From Bacillus sp. ISL-45 (lineage in GTDB: Bacteria; Bacillota; Bacilli; Bacillales; Cytobacillaceae): a stretch of DNA of 64,000 nt. Below, piece by piece: positions 17,021 through 25,465 of the stretch. The translations under genes were made by a program, and so were the position numbers. Position 1 is the stretch's first letter; each line of letters begins with the position of its first letter. Where the stretch lies: the NCBI RefSeq assembly GCF_018613195.1, contig NZ_JAGGQQ010000005.1:401593-465592 (forward strand), read 5' to 3'. The notes beneath the pieces were generated by a model. It did not search any database, was not told the origin of the DNA, and worked only from the letters and a program-made list of their open reading frames with translations.

Positions 17021-17050
17021 AAAATCCCGCCTATTACCAAGGCGGGATTT
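17021..17050 (+). terminator. Intrinsic terminator after the zinc-ribbon gene
   Basis: AATCCCGCC and GGCGGGATT form a perfect stem with TATTACCAA in the loop, then TTCTGTTCTTTT. Confidence 0.75.
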
Positions 17051-17109
17051 CTGTTCTTTTATAGGAAATTATAAAAGTATTTTTGGGTGGATAACTGCAT
17101 GTGGGTGTC

Positions 17110-17232
17110 TTACTCCAGCTCCAGCGCCTAGCCCCTCGAGACACTTCGGTCCTGCCAATGAAGTCAAAGAACGACTTCACTGGCAGGCCCTCCAGCGCTT
17201 GTCGGGGCTGAACGAGGCGCTTGTGCTTTTTG
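17110..17232. repeat. Family B palindromic repeat, full copy
   Basis: A GC-rich element of about 120 bp. It begins TTACTCCAGCTCCAGCGCC and ends GAACGAGGCGCTTGTGCTTTT. The core CCTGCCAATGAAGTC / GACTTCACTGGCAGG forms a long hairpin with one mismatch, and flanking AGCCCC/GGGGCT blocks allow a cloverleaf. Copies or fragments occur at 43644, 58807 and 58945. It stops 5 bp before the zwf stop codon, so it may form the 3' end of zwf mRNA. Confidence 0.85.
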
Positions 17233-17237
17233 TTCTA

Positions 17238-18737
17238 TTAACAATTTTCTACATCGATTTCAGTGATTGGCCACCAGAAGAATCCATCCTTCTCTAGCAG
17301 CTTGTCTGCTGCGTCCGGCCCCATGGAACCTGAGGCATAGTTAGGGAAGCCTGGCTCTTTCGTATTTTCCCATACAGCTGAAATATTATCAACGAAGCTC
17401 CAGGATAATGCGACTTCATCCCAATGTGTAAAGTTGGTTGCGTCTCCGCGCAATGAATCATAAAGAAGTTTTTCATATGCTTCTGGAGTATTAAGTCCGT
17501 CAATCCCTTTGTTTGAGTAATTCAGCTTGACAGGTGTAGCTTTTGTACCCTGGCCAGATTTCTTGGCATTCAAGTGGAGGGTGATTCCTTCTTCTGGCTG
17601 GATATGAATGACAAGCAGATTTGGATTTACCGTTTTTTCTGGCTGATAATATAAATCCATTGGGATATCTTTGAACTGGATCACAATTTTTGTTGACTTT
17701 GCCTTCATTCTTTTTCCAGTACGGATATAGAACGGAACTCCAGCCCAGCGGAAGTTATCAATCATCAGCTTTCCAGCTACAAATGTTTCTGTATTGGATT
17801 CAGGATCGACCATCTCCTCCTGTCTGTAAGCAGGTACATCTGTTTCGTTCATGACACCTATGTCATATTGTCCCCGAACAAAATATTCATTGACTTCCTC
17901 GCCTTTTATTGGGCGGAGAGCGCGGAATACTCTAACTTTTTCCGAGCGGACTTCATCAGTTGTCAATTTGATCGGCGGTTCCATCGCGAGCAATGAAACC
18001 ATTTGCAGCATATGGTTCTGGACCATATCCCTTAGGGCACCGCTTTTCTCGTAATAACGGCCGCGTTCTTCCACACCAAGCGTTTCGCTTGATGTAACCT
18101 GGATATTGGAAATGTACCGGTTATTCCAGAGTGGTTCGAACAGCGCATTTGCGAAACGGATTACTTCGATATTCTGGACCATTTCTTTTCCAAGGTAGTG
18201 GTCAATTCGGTAGATTTCATCCTCTGTAAAAGCGGTTCGGATTTGCTTGTTCAACACTTTTGCCGACTCAAGGTCATGTCCGAAAGGCTTTTCAATGACC
18301 AGGCGCTTGAACCCGGATACATCGGTGAGCTTATCCTTCTTTAAGTGCTCAGCAATTGTTCCAAAGAATTCAGGTGCCATTGCCAGGTAGAAAATTCGAT
18401 TGCCATTCAGTCCATAGTGGCTGTCCAAATCTTCCGAAAGCTTTCCAAGGGCAAGATAAGAACTTGAATCAGTTACATCATGGGAATGATAATAAAACTT
18501 GGAGACGAACTCGTTGACATCAGCGTCTGTATCCCCAATCTCCTTAACGGATTCTTTTACCCTCAGCTGGAATTCCTCATTTGACAGTGGTCTTCGGGCA
18601 ACGCCAACGACCGCGAATTTATCCAGTTTTCCTTTTTCAAATAAATTATAGAGGGAAGGAAACAATTTACGGTTTGCCAGGTCTCCCGTAGCCCCGAAGA
18701 TCATGATTAAAGCTGTTGGTTTTTCGGTGTGTGCCAC
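17238..18737 (-). CDS. zwf: Glucose-6-phosphate 1-dehydrogenase
   Basis: The product has 499 residues, the normal length. The NADP-binding motif GATGDLANRKLFPSLY lies near residue 15. The substrate/catalytic signature RIDHYLGKEMVQN is in the middle and an EKPFGHD block precedes it. It catalyses the first step of the oxidative pentose-phosphate path, making NADPH. Translation starts at GTG 18735-18737, 9 nt from AGAGAGG. The protein ends in ITEIDVENC, immediately beside the family B repeat. It is divergent from rnz across about 258 bp. Confidence 0.96.
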   Translation of the reverse strand: MAHTEKPTALIMIFGATGDLANRKLFPSLYNLFEKGKLDKFAVVGVARRPLSNEEFQLRVKESVKEIGDTDADVNEFVSKFYYHSHDVTDSSSYLALGKLSEDLDSHYGLNGNRIFYLAMAPEFFGTIAEHLKKDKLTDVSGFKRLVIEKPFGHDLESAKVLNKQIRTAFTEDEIYRIDHYLGKEMVQNIEVIRFANALFEPLWNNRYISNIQVTSSETLGVEERGRYYEKSGALRDMVQNHMLQMVSLLAMEPPIKLTTDEVRSEKVRVFRALRPIKGEEVNEYFVRGQYDIGVMNETDVPAYRQEEMVDPESNTETFVAGKLMIDNFRWAGVPFYIRTGKRMKAKSTKIVIQFKDIPMDLYYQPEKTVNPNLLVIHIQPEEGITLHLNAKKSGQGTKATPVKLNYSNKGIDGLNTPEAYEKLLYDSLRGDATNFTHWDEVALSWSFVDNISAVWENTKEPGFPNYASGSMGPDAADKLLEKDGFFWWPITEIDVENC

Positions 18738-18995
18738 AATATAGAACCTCTCTTTTATGTGAATTTAAAAGTATGTATAAAAAACACTCTACAAATACAA
18801 AATTTTATCCCTTTCAAGAACAATTAGCAACTGTTTGAACTGTATTTAGTTTTCTTCTAATTGAATGGAACTATCCCACTTCCGGTTAAATCCGCCGTTT
18901 GGTTTAGATGAATAATGCCTGTTGTGATATATTGAAAGGAATATGACACTGCCTGTAGGATGGGCAGGTGTTTTGTATGGGAGGATGTCAGGATT

Positions 18996-19925
18996 ATGGA
19001 TGTTTTTTTTCTTGGAACAGGTGCGGGTATTCCGGCCAAGCTGAGGAATGTGACCTCAATCGCATTGAAATTGCTGGAGGAGCGCGGAGCCGTTTGGCTG
19101 TTCGACTGCGGCGAAGCAACTCAACACCAAATTTTACATACAAGCATTAAGCCGCGCAGGATTGAAAAAATTTTCATTACCCACCTGCACGGAGACCATA
19201 TATATGGTTTGCCGGGACTGCTGTCCAGCCGTTCCTTCCAGGGCGGGGAGTCATTGGTTACCGTGTATGGTCCTCCCGGGATTAAAGAGTATATTGAGGT
19301 ATCTTTGAAAATCAGTAAATCTTACTTGAAATATCCTATGGAAATCATTGAGCTTGAGGAAGGTGTCATTTTTGAAGATGAGCAATTTATCGTTGAAGCA
19401 AGATTGTTGGAGCATGGAATTCCTTCCTATGGGTACAGAGTAAAGGAGAAGGACCGTCCTGGGACTCTTCTTGCCGATAAGCTTCGAGCTGCAGGTGTAA
19501 AGCCCGGTCCAGACTACAGGAAAATCAAGAATGGGGAAGAAGTCATATTGGACGACGGAACGGTCATCAATCCTGCTGAATTTGTCGGTCCGCCGCAAAA
19601 AGGAAGGGTTGTCACGATCTTAGGTGATACAAGGGTTTGCGAAAATGCTTCAGTTCTTGCCCAAAATGCAGATCTTCTCGTCCATGAAGCGACTTTTTCA
19701 GCAGATGAAGGTACACTTGCTTATGAATATTTTCATTCGACCACTCTGCAGGCTGCTGAAACAGCCTTGAATGCAGATGTAAAAAAGCTGTGCCTGACCC
19801 ATATTAGCTCCAGGTATGACCAAAATGACTGGAAAGAGCTTGAAGCGGAAGCACAAACAGTGTTTGCCAATACGGTTGTCTCAGAAGATTTTATGGAAAT
19901 CTCCGTTCCTTATGAACATGACTGA
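18996..19925 (+). CDS. rnz: Ribonuclease Z
   Basis: The product has 309 residues of the metallo-beta-lactamase fold. The zinc motif THLHGDH is at residues 62-68, further ligands lie in [10 protein letters not shown] and near the C-terminal LTHISSRY, and the flexible exosite insert is present around residues 150-190. It removes 3' trailers from tRNA precursors lacking an encoded CCA. The ATG at 18996 begins [13 protein letters not shown] as in homologues and follows GGGAGG by 11 nt. The in-frame ATG at 18960 would add 12 residues not expected for the family. The phosphatase gene follows 17 bp later. Confidence 0.93.
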   Translation: MDVFFLGTGAGIPAKLRNVTSIALKLLEERGAVWLFDCGEATQHQILHTSIKPRRIEKIFITHLHGDHIYGLPGLLSSRSFQGGESLVTVYGPPGIKEYIEVSLKISKSYLKYPMEIIELEEGVIFEDEQFIVEARLLEHGIPSYGYRVKEKDRPGTLLADKLRAAGVKPGPDYRKIKNGEEVILDDGTVINPAEFVGPPQKGRVVTILGDTRVCENASVLAQNADLLVHEATFSADEGTLAYEYFHSTTLQAAETALNADVKKLCLTHISSRYDQNDWKELEAEAQTVFANTVVSEDFMEISVPYEHD

Positions 19926-19942
19926 ATAAAGGGGTGTTTTGA

Positions 19943-20491
19943 TTGAAAACAATCTATCTTGTACGTCACGCAAGTGCGGCTGGGCAGCCTGTAGACTCAC
20001 CACTGACCGAACAGGGCAAGAAGCAGGCACTGGCATTAGTGGACTTTTTCAAGCGAAAAGAAATAGATATCATCTATTCGAGCCCTTTTAAAAGAGCGTT
20101 CGATACAATGAAACCTCTTTCTGATTCAAGAGGAATAAGAGTGCAGAAGGATGACAGACTCGGAGAAAGAGTGCTTAGTACAGTCAACCTTGAGGACTGG
20201 CGAGATAAGCTAAAGCAAAGCTTTGAGGATTTTGAGCTAGTATTTGAAGGCGGAGAATCTCATTCTGCTGCGATGAATCGAGCCAAATCATTGATTGAGG
20301 ATTTATTATGTTCAGAACATGATCATATTTTACTGGTCAGCCACGGTAACATGACCACATTGCTAATGAGGTATTTCAATGAAAGCTTCGGTTACGACTG
20401 CCTGATGGAAATGACAAATCCCGATGTATTCGAACTCGTCGTTTCCAACGAAGAAACGATGCTTAATAGAATATGGGATGACCGAATTTAA
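19943..20491 (+). CDS. Histidine phosphatase family protein
   Basis: The product has 182 residues with the phosphoglycerate-mutase-like RHG/RHA motif: YLVRHASAAG at the N-terminus holds the catalytic histidine, SSPFKRAFDTM the second arginine, and LLVSHGNMTT the second histidine. Substrate is unknown; small phosphorylated metabolites are typical for the group. TTG at 19943 follows AAGGGGTG. It is probably co-transcribed with rnz. Confidence 0.8.
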   Translation: MKTIYLVRHASAAGQPVDSPLTEQGKKQALALVDFFKRKEIDIIYSSPFKRAFDTMKPLSDSRGIRVQKDDRLGERVLSTVNLEDWRDKLKQSFEDFELVFEGGESHSAAMNRAKSLIEDLLCSEHDHILLVSHGNMTTLLMRYFNESFGYDCLMEMTNPDVFELVVSNEETMLNRIWDDRI

Positions 20492-20584
20492 GGTCTTTTA
20501 GTTTAGACAAGGAACCCAGAGGGAATTGGAAAGTGGTGGAATCATTACCATCAAACCAACAACACGAATACTGGGGGAATTGTT

Positions 20585-20869
20585 TTGGAGTTTTTACTTT
20601 TATTCGGTTTTCATCTATTTATCATGGGTTCACTAGTTATGTTGTTTAGCGGAATCATTACCTTTCTTTTTCCGAGGATGCATTTTCTCATCACAATATC
20701 ACTATTTGGGGCAGTTGGATTTCTGTATGCATTCATCTTTGAAGTCATGGATCTTGCGATATTTGCAGTGTTCTTCAACATGATTCTTTCCTTGACGGCA
20801 GTTGGCCTCGTCAAACTAGGTTTCTACTTCAAGAAGGTTGCTGACCGGCAGGGTGAAAAAACAGCCTAA
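20585..20869 (+). CDS. Small hydrophobic membrane protein (94 aa), function unknown
   Basis: The product has 94 residues and three predicted transmembrane segments (about residues 3-28, 33-52, 57-80), then a short basic tail with KKVADRQGE. TTG 20585 follows CTGGGGGAA. I do not recognise a family. It is followed by a terminator and then by the cad operon, with which it shares no promoter. Confidence 0.6.
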   Translation: MEFLLLFGFHLFIMGSLVMLFSGIITFLFPRMHFLITISLFGAVGFLYAFIFEVMDLAIFAVFFNMILSLTAVGLVKLGFYFKKVADRQGEKTA

Positions 20870-20874
20870 CCTTT

Positions 20875-20900
20875 AAAACCAGGAGATTTCCTGGTTTTTT
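20875..20900 (+). terminator. Intrinsic terminator before the cad promoter
   Basis: AAAACCAGG and CCTGGTTTT form a 9-bp perfect stem with the loop AGATTT and a T-run beyond. Confidence 0.85.
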
Positions 20901-20908
20901 ATTTTTGT

Positions 20909-20958
20909 TTGACAATCAAACGGTCATTTGAATAAGATATAATCAAAAGATCATTTGA
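20909..20958 (+). promoter_or_regulatory. cadCA promoter with two CadC-type operators
   Basis: A perfect -35 TTGACA lies at 20909-20914; the -10 is either TAAGAT (18-bp spacer) or TATAAT at 20938-20943 (23-bp spacer). Two identical-pattern dyads, TCAAA-N6-TTTGA, sit at 20916-20931 and 20943-20958, 27 bp apart. The first lies in the promoter spacer and the second over the start of transcription. ArsR/CadC repressors bind such AT-rich dyads and release on Cd, Pb or Zn. Confidence 0.75.
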
Positions 20959-20976
20959 ATGAATGGGGTGAGCAAA

Positions 20977-21345
20977 TTGAAGGAGCAGGATGTCTGCCAG
21001 GTCAATTGCGTCCATGACGAAAAAGTGGAACAGATGTCTGCTGAATTGAAAGAACAAAATACTGTTGAAGCCGCAAAAATACTCAAGGCGTTGTCAGATG
21101 AAACTAGGGTTAAAATCGCATACTCACTATATGTAGGCAAAGAACTTTGTGTTTGCGATGTAGCTGCGGTCGTCAATTCGTCCACTGCTACTGCTTCCCA
21201 CCATTTAAGGCTGTTGAAGAATCTTGGTCTCGCTAAATACCGTAAGGAAGGGAAGCATGTTTATTATTCACTGGTGGATGACCATGTGAAGCAATTGATT
21301 CACCTGGCGTTTGAACATCAAAAGGAGTTGGATTTGAATGACTGA
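20977..21345 (+). CDS. cadC: CadC-type ArsR-family metal-sensing repressor
   Basis: The product has 122 residues, the same as plasmid pI258 CadC, with a winged helix. The metal-site cysteines of the CadC subgroup are all present: two in DVCQVNC at the N-terminus and two in ELCVCDVA in the alpha-3 region. The DNA-recognition segment is SSTATASHHLRLLKNLGLAK. I place the start at TTG 20977, where GGGGTGA stands 5 nt upstream and the sequence reads MKEQDVCQVNC; the ATG at 20959 has no ribosome-binding site. It overlaps cadA by 8 bp and presumably represses both genes through the two upstream dyads. Confidence 0.87.
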   Translation: MKEQDVCQVNCVHDEKVEQMSAELKEQNTVEAAKILKALSDETRVKIAYSLYVGKELCVCDVAAVVNSSTATASHHLRLLKNLGLAKYRKEGKHVYYSLVDDHVKQLIHLAFEHQKELDLND

Positions 21346-23473
21346 AGCAGCGCAATCTGGCGCGAAAACAATTTATCGGGTACAGGGCTTCACCTGAGCA
21401 AGCTGTGCCGGAAAGTTCGAAGAGAACGTAAAGCACCTGGATGGTGTTTTTGATGCAAAAGTAAATTTTGGCGCTTCCAAGCTGACTGTTTTCGGTAAAG
21501 CCTCCATTGAGGAACTGGAGCAAGCTGGCGCATTTGAGAACCTGCGGCTTTACCCGGATAAAGCTGAGATTATCCCTGAAAAAAAGAAACCGTTCTGGCA
21601 GGAAAATTCTACGGTATTGATCAGCTTAGTGATGATCATTGCCGCGTATTTTCTTCAGTTTAATTTTGGTGAAGGTAGTTTGCCGGCCATCCTATTATTT
21701 CTGGGCGCGATTATTATAGGTGGTTACTCCCTTTTTAAAAGTGGAATAAAGAATCTTCTAAAGCTCGATTTTGACATGAGGGCACTGATGACTGTTGCGA
21801 TCATCGGGGCTGCCATCATTGGCGAGTGGAGCGAAGGTGCTGTCGTTGTCATATTGTTTGCGATTAGTGAAGTGCTTGAAAGATATTCAATGGATAAGGC
21901 ACGAGCCTCGATCCGTTCATTAATGGATATTGCACCAAAAGAAGCTCTCGTCCGCCGGAATGGCAGGGAATACAGCATCCATGTAAATGAAATAGAAGTC
22001 GGCGACATTATGATTGTAAAACCAGGCGAAAAAATTGCCATGGATGGGGAAGTCGTTTCCGGATTCTCGGCTGTCAACCAGGCGGCGATTACCGGGGAAT
22101 CTGTTCCAGCTGATAAAAGCGTGGGTGATGAGGTGTTTGCCGGCACGCTGAATGGGGAAGGTCTCATCGAGGTTAAAATCACTAAACTGGTCGATGATAC
22201 CACAATCGCGAAAATCATTCACCTTGTAGAAGAGGCACAGGCGGAAAAGGCTCCTTCGCAGGCTTTCGTGGACCGGTTCGCCAAGTATTACACGCCAATT
22301 ATTATCCTTGTCGCATTTTTGGTTGCTATTGTACCGCCACTTCTCTTCGGTGGAGGATGGAGTGAGTGGATTTATCAAGGGCTGGCCGTCCTGGTTGTCG
22401 GCTGTCCGTGTGCCCTGGTCATTTCAACGCCAGTTTCAATTGTGACAGCGATTGGCAACGCCGCTAAACATGGTGTGCTTGTAAAGGGTGGCGTCCACCT
22501 TGAGGAAATGGGCATGCTGAAAGCCGTTGCCTTTGATAAAACTGGGACGCTCACAAAAGGAGTGCCGGCTGTTACTGATTTCAAATTGTTATCTGGTGAA
22601 AATTCAAGCGGTCTTTTTGCAGTAATCGCTGCCCTTGAAAATAAATCACAGCATCCAATTGCTTCTGCTATTATCCGAAAGGCAGACGCAGACACAGTAC
22701 CGTACATGGATAAAGCAATTGAAGATTTTACATCGGTAACCGGTAAAGGATTAAAGGGAACTGTTGACGGGATTGTTTATTATATCGGCAGCCCTAAATA
22801 CCTTGAAGAAATCGTCGAAGGTGGAATTCCTGGTGGGGCTGCAGGAGAAATTTCACGCCTGCAGTCTGAAGGGAAAACAGTCATGGTTGCAGGCAGTGAT
22901 TCTGAAGTACTTGCATTAATCGCGGTTGCAGATGAAGTTAGAGAGTCGAGCAGGGAAGTCGTGCCCCGTCTTCATGAGCTTGGCATTGAAAAGACCATCA
23001 TGCTGACCGGTGACAACAAAGGCACCGCAGCTGCGATTGGCAGCCAGGCAGGCGTGTCCGATATCCAGTCCGATTTGCTTCCTGAAGAGAAGCTGAATTT
23101 CATAAAAACACTACAGAAAAATCACGGAAAAGTTGCGATGGTCGGGGATGGCATCAATGATGCACCTGCACTCGCCGCTGCGACGGTCGGAGTTGCAATG
23201 GGAGGAGCGGGCACCGATACAGCACTCGAAACCGCCGATATCGCCCTGATGGCAGATGACTTGAAAAAGCTGCCGTTCACGATTAATTTGAGCCGCAAAA
23301 CACTCGCAATCATCAAGCAGAACATCGCCTTCTCAATCGGCGTGAAATTGCTGGCGCTGCTGCTGGTCATTCCTGGCTGGCTCACCCTGTGGATCGCAAT
23401 TTTCGCTGATATGGGCGCGACCCTGATTGTCACTCTGAATGGCCTGAGGCTTTTGAGAGTCAAAGATAAATAG
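21338..23473 (+). CDS. cadA: Cd/Zn/Pb-type P1B ATPase with an in-frame TGA at the first CxxC cysteine (candidate selenocysteine)
   Basis: The frame from ATG 21338 (AAGGAG 10 nt upstream, 8-bp overlap with cadC) encodes an HMA metal-binding domain interrupted by TGA at 21395-21397. It then continues without another stop for 691 codons to the ATPase C-terminus. Before the TGA it reads [10 protein letters not shown], after it [12 protein letters not shown]. The TGA is therefore codon 20, exactly where the family has the first Cys of GFTCxxC. The ATPase core is intact: TGES, CPC at 356-358, DKTGTLTKG with Asp400, [13 protein letters not shown]. Without read-through the only start downstream is TTG 21617, which lacks an obvious ribosome-binding site. 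It may be a selenoprotein, a nonsense mutant or a sequencing error. Confidence 0.85.
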
Positions 23474-23510
23474 ATGTATCATATTACTGATTCTGGGTGG
23501 AGAGGATACC

Positions 23511-24077
23511 ATGAACAATTCCTGGAATAAGCTCATTTACAAGGGGTGGGCCCCGATTTATGATAGGATCTTCAATTCTGGTCCATTTTCGAAAGTGAGA
23601 GATATACTGTTCAGCGAGATTCACTTCCGTCCCGGGGACAGGGTACTGTTCGTAGGTGCAGGCACTGGGGCAGACATTGATAGATTGCCTTATGATCTAT
23701 TGGAGATTACTGCAATTGATTACTCGGAGGATATGCTGGAAAAAGCGAAGGAGAAATTCAAAGGCTCCAGCATCACTTTTTTTAAAATGGATGCCCAACA
23801 GCTTGAGTTCGACGATGGGTCGTTCGATTATGTTATCGGAAGCTTAATTTTATCAGTAGTACCTGACAGCACAAAGGCTTTTGGCGAAATGATCAGAGTT
23901 TGCCGCAAGGAAGGTCTGGTGGTCGTTTTCGATAAATTTGCACAGCCAGGCAAAGGGCAATCTTTTGTCACAAAAGCTTTAAGACATGTGATCAAACTGC
24001 TTGGAACGGACATCGGTGTATCCTTTGAGGAAATCTGCCAAAAGGAAAAAGCGAGAGTTAGGCCTGATATCAGATGA
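23511..24077 (+). CDS. SAM-dependent methyltransferase, C-terminus apparently frameshifted
   Basis: The product has 188 residues of the class I methyltransferase fold: motif I FVGAGTGADIDRLP, ITAIDYSEDML for the ribose-binding acidic residue, and SFDYVIGSLILSVV after it. Substrate is unknown; phospholipid methyltransferases and UbiE-like enzymes look similar. The C-terminus RVRPDIR is not convincing. If one A of the five-A run at 24046-24050 is removed, translation continues QKEKRELGLISDEGV then MLGNTYRRILLQKVC to TAA 24130-24132, a natural-looking end of about 206 residues. This is either a sequencing indel or a real frameshift. The gene follows cadA by 37 bp and may belong to the cad transcript. 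Confidence 0.75.
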   Translation: MNNSWNKLIYKGWAPIYDRIFNSGPFSKVRDILFSEIHFRPGDRVLFVGAGTGADIDRLPYDLLEITAIDYSEDMLEKAKEKFKGSSITFFKMDAQQLEFDDGSFDYVIGSLILSVVPDSTKAFGEMIRVCRKEGLVVVFDKFAQPGKGQSFVTKALRHVIKLLGTDIGVSFEEICQKEKARVRPDIR

Positions 24078-24149
24078 AGGAGTTATGCTCGGCAATACGT
24101 ACCGCAGGATTCTGCTGCAAAAAGTCTGTTAAAGAGACGCACCCATAAA

Positions 24150-24180
24150 GAAGAGGCTGTTTGAATGACAGCCTCTTTTT
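24150..24180 (+). terminator. Intrinsic terminator after cadA-methyltransferase
   Basis: AAGAGGCTGT and ACAGCCTCTT are perfect 10-nt inverted repeats, followed by TTT. Confidence 0.87.
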
Positions 24181-24299
24181 CTGTGGTGTTATTGCATTAG
24201 TAAAATGATACACATGACGGACAGAAATACATGGAAAACGCAAGGAAGTGTCCGTCATCAAGGCTATGATATTAAATTAGGTTAAAGGGTAAAGAGCGA

Positions 24300-24342
24300 G
24301 AAAAGAGGCCTCCCAAAGTAATACTCTGGAATAGCCTCTTTA
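24300..24342 (-). terminator. Terminator of namA
   Basis: On the minus strand AAAGAGGC and GCCTCTTT flank a long loop, followed by TCTCGCTCTTT; it lies 20-60 bp beyond the namA stop. Confidence 0.6.
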
Positions 24343-24362
24343 GAAATAATGATTGTTTTAGC

Positions 24363-25385
24363 TTAAAAAATCCATCCTCGTTCATATTGCTTAGGAGATT
24401 CGATGCTTGTTCCAAGCTCCTTGGCTGCTGTTCTTGGCCAGTATGGATCGCGCAGGAGTTCGCGGGCGATGAAAATCAAATCGGCACGTTCATTCTGCAG
24501 GATTTCTTCTGCCTGGATCCCGGTTGTGATCAATCCCACCGCGCCGGTAGCCACATTGGCTTCATGCTTGATTTCTTCAGCGAATTTCACCTGGTAGCCT
24601 GGATAGGCATGGATTCTGGCTGGTACAACGGCCCCTGAACTGACATCAATCAAGTCAACGCCCAATTCCTTTAGCGATGCACCAATGGTTACGTAATCAT
24701 CTACTGTCAAGCCTTCTTCATGATAGTCACTTGCGGAAACCCGGACAAACAGAGGTCCATCCCAAACGGTTTTTACCTCTTCAAGGATTTCCTGAAGGAA
24801 GCGGAAGCGGTTCTCGGCAGTGCCGCCGTATTCGTCCTCACGTTTATTTGTAAGCGGGGAGAGGAACTGGTTGATCAAATATCCATGTGCAGCGTGGATT
24901 TCGATTACATTAAAGCCAGCGCGCTTTGACCTCTCGGCAGCCAGCCTGAATGCCGAGACGGTTTCCTTGATTTCCTCAACCGACATAGCCTTCGGTTCTT
25001 TATACTTCTCGTCAAAAGCTAAAGCAGAAGGAGCAATGATTTCATCACGCAATGCTGCTTTTCTTCCGGCATGTGCCAGCTGGATACCAGCTGCGGCACC
25101 GCTCTGCTTGATTTGGTCCGTCAAAGCTGTTAGACCGGGCACATGCTCATCGCTCCAGATTCCCAGATCCTGATGGGAAATCCGTCCTTGCGGCGTCACC
25201 GCAGTTGCCTCGAGAATGACCAGGCCCACCTGGCCGACAGCACGGCTTACATAGTGTGTCATATGAAAGTCTGTGACAATCCCGTCTTCTTTTTCACATG
25301 AGTACATACACATCGGAGCCATGACGATTCTGTTTTTCAAAGTTAAATCTTTAATTTTATAAGGGGAAAATAATTTCTTTTCCAA
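24363..25385 (-). CDS. namA: NADPH dehydrogenase NamA, old yellow enzyme (YqjM)
   Basis: The product has 340 residues, an FMN-dependent TIM barrel nearly colinear with B. subtilis YqjM. Cys26 and Tyr28 in MAPMCMYSC modulate the flavin. The substrate-binding histidine pair is in [16 protein letters not shown], and the C-terminal arginine finger is in YERGWIF. It reduces activated C=C bonds of enals, enones and nitro compounds and is linked to oxidative and electrophile stress. It is transcribed alone toward the terminator at 24.3 kb. Confidence 0.94.
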   Translation of the reverse strand: MEKKLFSPYKIKDLTLKNRIVMAPMCMYSCEKEDGIVTDFHMTHYVSRAVGQVGLVILEATAVTPQGRISHQDLGIWSDEHVPGLTALTDQIKQSGAAAGIQLAHAGRKAALRDEIIAPSALAFDEKYKEPKAMSVEEIKETVSAFRLAAERSKRAGFNVIEIHAAHGYLINQFLSPLTNKREDEYGGTAENRFRFLQEILEEVKTVWDGPLFVRVSASDYHEEGLTVDDYVTIGASLKELGVDLIDVSSGAVVPARIHAYPGYQVKFAEEIKHEANVATGAVGLITTGIQAEEILQNERADLIFIARELLRDPYWPRTAAKELGTSIESPKQYERGWIF

Positions 25386-25465
25386 TCCTGCAGCCTCCTT
25401 TTATTTCGAAATCCAAAATATATTTTAAGTATAACAGGGCTTCTTTAGGAAAGGAAAAATTGTAC

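Noticed and set aside
21617-23473. CadA starting at TTG 21617 as an N-terminally truncated ATPase
   Set aside because: There is no ribosome-binding site at this TTG, and the upstream frame encodes a good HMA domain with cadC overlap; the TGA is better treated as recoding, mutation or error.
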